DNA from: Pseudomonas chlororaphis
Lineage (GTDB): Bacteria > Pseudomonadota > Gammaproteobacteria > Pseudomonadales > Pseudomonadaceae
Length of the DNA stretch: 64,000 nucleotides
NCBI RefSeq assembly: GCF_000783395.1
Contig: NZ_JSFK01000020.1
Coordinates: 1 to 64,000, forward strand
Direction of reading: 5' to 3'
The notes below the pieces were generated by a model. It saw nothing but the letters and a program-made list of their open reading frames with translations. It was not told where the DNA came from and made no database searches. Of this stretch, positions 61,602 to 64,000 are shown in pieces; position 1 is the first letter of the stretch, and each line of letters opens with the position of its first letter. A program made the position numbers and the translations under genes.

Positions 61602-62921
61602 GTGAAATTCAGCTTGCCCAAAATCGCCACCGCGCCGTTTTGCCCGCCGGAAGTGGCTGGCAGTGTTGCGGTTGATCCCAATGCGTCGTTCTTCAAACGC
61701 GTGCTGCGTTTCGCCGGCCCCGGTTTGCTGGTGTCGATCGGCTACATGGATCCTGGCAACTGGGCCACCGCCATCGAGGCCGGTTCACGCTTCGGTTACA
61801 GCCTGTTGTTTGTGGTGTTGCTGGCGAGTCTGGCGGGCATGGTTGTGCAATGCCTGTGCTCGCGACTGGGCATCGCCACCGGGCGCGATCTGGCGCAGCT
61901 GTCCCGCGAGCGCTACAGCACACCGACCGCACGGCTGCAGTGGGTGTTGGCGGAAATCTCGATCATCGCCACCGATCTGGCCGAAGTGCTCGGTTGCGCG
62001 CTGGCGTTTCACTTGTTGCTCGGTTGTTCGTTGACCTTCGGCATCGCCCTGACGGCGTTCGACACCTTGCTGGTGCTGGCCCTGCAAAACCGTGGTTTCC
62101 GCCGGCTTGAAGCGATCATGCTGGTGCTGGTTGCAACCATCGGCGTGTGTTTTTTCGTTGAACTGCTGCTGATCAAACCGTACTGGCCGGACGTCGCCCA
62201 GGGTTTCAAACCGTCGCTGGCGGCGATTGGCGAGGCGGCGCCGTTGTACCTGGCGATCGGTATTCTCGGCGCGACGGTGATGCCGCATAACCTGTATCTG
62301 CATACCTCGATCGTGCAGACACGGATGATCGGCAAGGATCTGGCGAGCAAGCAGGACGCGGTGAAACTGGCGCGTATCGACACCATCGGTTCGCTGGCGC
62401 TGGCGTTGCTGGTCAACGCGGCGATCCTGATTCTTGCGGCAGCGGCGTTTCACCAGTCCGGGCACACCGAGGTGGTGGACATTCAGGACGCCTACCACCT
62501 GCTCGATCCGCTGGTCGGCGGTGCGCTGGCCAGTGTGTTGTTCGGCGTGGCGTTGCTCGCGTCGGGGCAGAGTTCGACCTTCACCGGTACCATCGCTGGC
62601 CAGGTGATCATGGAGGGTTACCTGAACCTGCGGATTCCGTGCTGGCAGCGCCGCTTGATCACTCGCGGACTGGCGTTGATTCCGGCGTTTATTGGCGTGT
62701 GGCTGATGGGCGATAACGCGATCGGCAAATTGCTGGTGTTGAGTCAGGTGGTGTTGAGTCTGCAATTGCCGTTTGCCCTGTATCCATTGATCCGCATGAC
62801 CAATGATAAAAAGCTGATGGGGCCGTTTGTGAATCGCTGGCCGACACGGGTGTTGGCGTGGGGATTGTTTGTGGTGATCAGTGGCGCTAACAGCTGGCTG
62901 ATTTTGCAGTGGGCGGCTTGA
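61602..62921 (+). CDS. mntH: Nramp (MntH-type) metal ion transporter
   Basis: A 439-residue inner-membrane protein with eleven helices. The metal-binding motifs are DPGNW (helix 1, in GYMDPGNWATAIEAG) and MPHNLYLHT (helix 6). It imports Mn2+ or Fe2+ with protons. GTG 61602 is taken as start; a TTG at 61584 is in frame. No manganese riboswitch or Fur-like palindrome was seen in the short 71-bp gap. Confidence 0.92.
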   Translation: MKFSLPKIATAPFCPPEVAGSVAVDPNASFFKRVLRFAGPGLLVSIGYMDPGNWATAIEAGSRFGYSLLFVVLLASLAGMVVQCLCSRLGIATGRDLAQLSRERYSTPTARLQWVLAEISIIATDLAEVLGCALAFHLLLGCSLTFGIALTAFDTLLVLALQNRGFRRLEAIMLVLVATIGVCFFVELLLIKPYWPDVAQGFKPSLAAIGEAAPLYLAIGILGATVMPHNLYLHTSIVQTRMIGKDLASKQDAVKLARIDTIGSLALALLVNAAILILAAAAFHQSGHTEVVDIQDAYHLLDPLVGGALASVLFGVALLASGQSSTFTGTIAGQVIMEGYLNLRIPCWQRRLITRGLALIPAFIGVWLMGDNAIGKLLVLSQVVLSLQLPFALYPLIRMTNDKKLMGPFVNRWPTRVLAWGLFVVISGANSWLILQWAA

Positions 62922-62951
62922 GCCATATTTTGCAGTGACTGGGCCGGCCAC

Positions 62952-63026
62952 TTCGCGAGCAGGCTCGCTCCCACAGGGTTGTGATCAACCGATAACTAAT
63001 GTGGGAGCGAGCTTGCTCGCGAAGGC
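62952..63026. repeat. REP pair, GTGGGAGCGAGC family
   Basis: Tail-out inverted pair between the convergent mntH and cytochrome P450 genes. Confidence 0.88.
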
Positions 63027-63032
63027 GGAGTA

Positions 63033-64000
63033 TCAGGCACCGACATCGCTAAATATTGGAACGCGCCCATTGAGCGAAGGCCGGTAGTGCCAGCTCAAAC
63101 GATTCAGATCAATGCCACGCCCGAGTATTTCCCGCACCGTCGCCCCGGCGATATTCATCGCCAACGCTTGCCCCGGACACTGATGCCGACCACTGCCAAA
63201 ACTGAAACTGCGGCGGTTGGCGCGCTGTGGCACAAATTCCTCCGGTCGTTCGTTAAGCGCCGGATCACGATTGGCCGAGGCCAGTAGCACCAGAATCACA
63301 TCGCCTGCTTCGACCCGCACACCGGCAATCTCACAGGACGCGGCGACAAAGCGCCGGGTGTTCTGTACTGGCGGGTCGAAGCGCTGGACTTCGTTGAGCA
63401 GCGCTTCGACAGATTCGCCGCGCAAAGCCGGCTGACGACGTAGCGCCAACAACGTGTTGCCGATCAGGCCGGCGCAGGCTTCGAACGTCTGCGAACAGAG
63501 GCCGATCAGGTTGGCGATCAGGGTGTCTTCATCGCCGGCAAAGCGCTGTTGGATCGCGTTGAGGAAGTCGCTGGCGGATTCGGCGAGCAGCTCGACGAAG
63601 TAGCCGCGCAGGTGTTCGGCCGCCGCGTCCGCTGCGGCCAATTGCAGGTCATTGCTCAACGGCGACAGGCAGGCGACGAAGTCCGCCGTCAGTTCACTGA
63701 CTGCCCGGGCCTGAGCTGGCGTGAATCCCAGCAGCGCCGCGACCACGCACACCGGGCCACGAAACATTGCCTTGTACACACCGTCGGCGTCCGCTGTGAT
63801 CAGCCGTGCGGCGACCAAAGCATTGATCGTCTCAAGGTCCAGCGCTGCCAGCTCAGGCTCGATTGCCGAACGCGGGCAGCGCTGGCGTTCGCCGTCATTC
63901 ATGCGCATCAGATGGCTAAAGACTTTGCCGGCAATGCCCCCGGCAATTGCCTTGGGTACCGGCTCTTGCGCCGGACGCACCCGACAATCGGCGTGGGCCA
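63033..64000 (-). CDS. Cytochrome P450, N-terminal part outside window
   Basis: The frame is open to the right edge; 322 codons of the C-terminal portion are present. The EXXR motif of helix K (EVQRFD) and the haem loop FSFGSGRHQCPG with its cysteine ligand are intact. Helix I appears unusual: no clear (A/G)Gx(D/E)T(T/S), the matching region reading ACAGLIGNTLLAL, so the proton-delivery threonine may be replaced by asparagine. The substrate is unknown, and no ferredoxin partner is in the window. Confidence 0.88.
   Translation of the reverse strand, partial: AHADCRVRPAQEPVPKAIAGGIAGKVFSHLMRMNDGERQRCPRSAIEPELAALDLETINALVAARLITADADGVYKAMFRGPVCVVAALLGFTPAQARAVSELTADFVACLSPLSNDLQLAAADAAAEHLRGYFVELLAESASDFLNAIQQRFAGDEDTLIANLIGLCSQTFEACAGLIGNTLLALRRQPALRGESVEALLNEVQRFDPPVQNTRRFVAASCEIAGVRVEAGDVILVLLASANRDPALNERPEEFVPQRANRRSFSFGSGRHQCPGQALAMNIAGATVREILGRGIDLNRLSWHYRPSLNGRVPIFSDVGA

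Noticed and set aside
61785..62951. 388-codon open frame antisense to mntH
   Set aside because: Low-complexity Gln/Arg/His translation opposite a clear Nramp protein with intact metal motifs.

Overview
This is a GC-rich, gene-dense bacterial chromosome segment that reads as a member of the Pseudomonas fluorescens complex. The evidence is an intact hydrogen cyanide synthase operon (hcnABC) with a Gac/Rsm-type leader, an arginine/ornithine binding protein of the AotJ type, a P1 (DmpA-like) aminopeptidase, and a dense set of Pseudomonas-type REP/REPIN repeats (cores GTGGGAGCGAGC and GTGGGAGCTGGC) between genes. No rRNA, tRNA, CRISPR array, insertion sequence or prophage was recognised. About 69 protein genes are supported; both edge genes are cut by the window.

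Left part (1-9.7 kb): a truncated Rhs/YD-repeat protein on the minus strand, then housekeeping genes (NudK-type Nudix hydrolase, O6-methylguanine methyltransferase, periplasmic gamma-glutamyltransferase with a cysteine hydrolase, an LprI-domain protein, a RutR-like TetR regulator, a GNAT acetyltransferase, and two convergent lipoproteins around a bidirectional terminator). 9.7-21.6 kb: a SulP transporter overlapping tail to tail with a hybrid histidine kinase, divergent regulator/target pairs (AhpD-like/AraC, DMT exporter/MocR), a cytochrome c, a Cache diguanylate cyclase, a secreted protein made of six 13-residue repeats, and a periplasmic chorismate mutase.

21.7-36.7 kb: MATE exporter, YceI, a hotdog-fold protein divergent from a TetR gene across a 33-bp palindrome, a polyamine-type binding protein plus P1 peptidase with a divergent LuxR regulator, a SAM methyltransferase, a stand-alone receiver, a HAD phosphatase, and a LysR-controlled aldo-keto reductase/SDR/SRPBCC operon. 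36.7-46.4 kb: an OmpR-type two-component system, an apparent sigma-54-driven membrane protein followed by a 24-residue membrane peptide gene, hcnABC with an ANR-like box and an RsmE-type site, and a Kef-type antiporter.

46.6-64 kb: a LysR/binding protein/MFS carboxylate-uptake locus, several small uncharacterised genes, a PAS-GGDEF protein, an FKBP isomerase, an accessory patch (52.5-54.4 kb) with two paralogous immunity-like genes and a DUF6124-type gene behind a long leader, an FtrA-like regulator with a divergent rhodanese, an orphan aotJ-aotO pair without transport permeases, an esterase, a chalcone-isomerase-fold protein, an Nramp transporter, and the C-terminal part of a cytochrome P450.

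The most interesting unexplained material is the immunity-like patch with its repeated-motif leader, the 13-residue repeat protein, the 288-bp structured region downstream of the P1 peptidase, and the sigma-54 promoter/membrane protein/small peptide unit.
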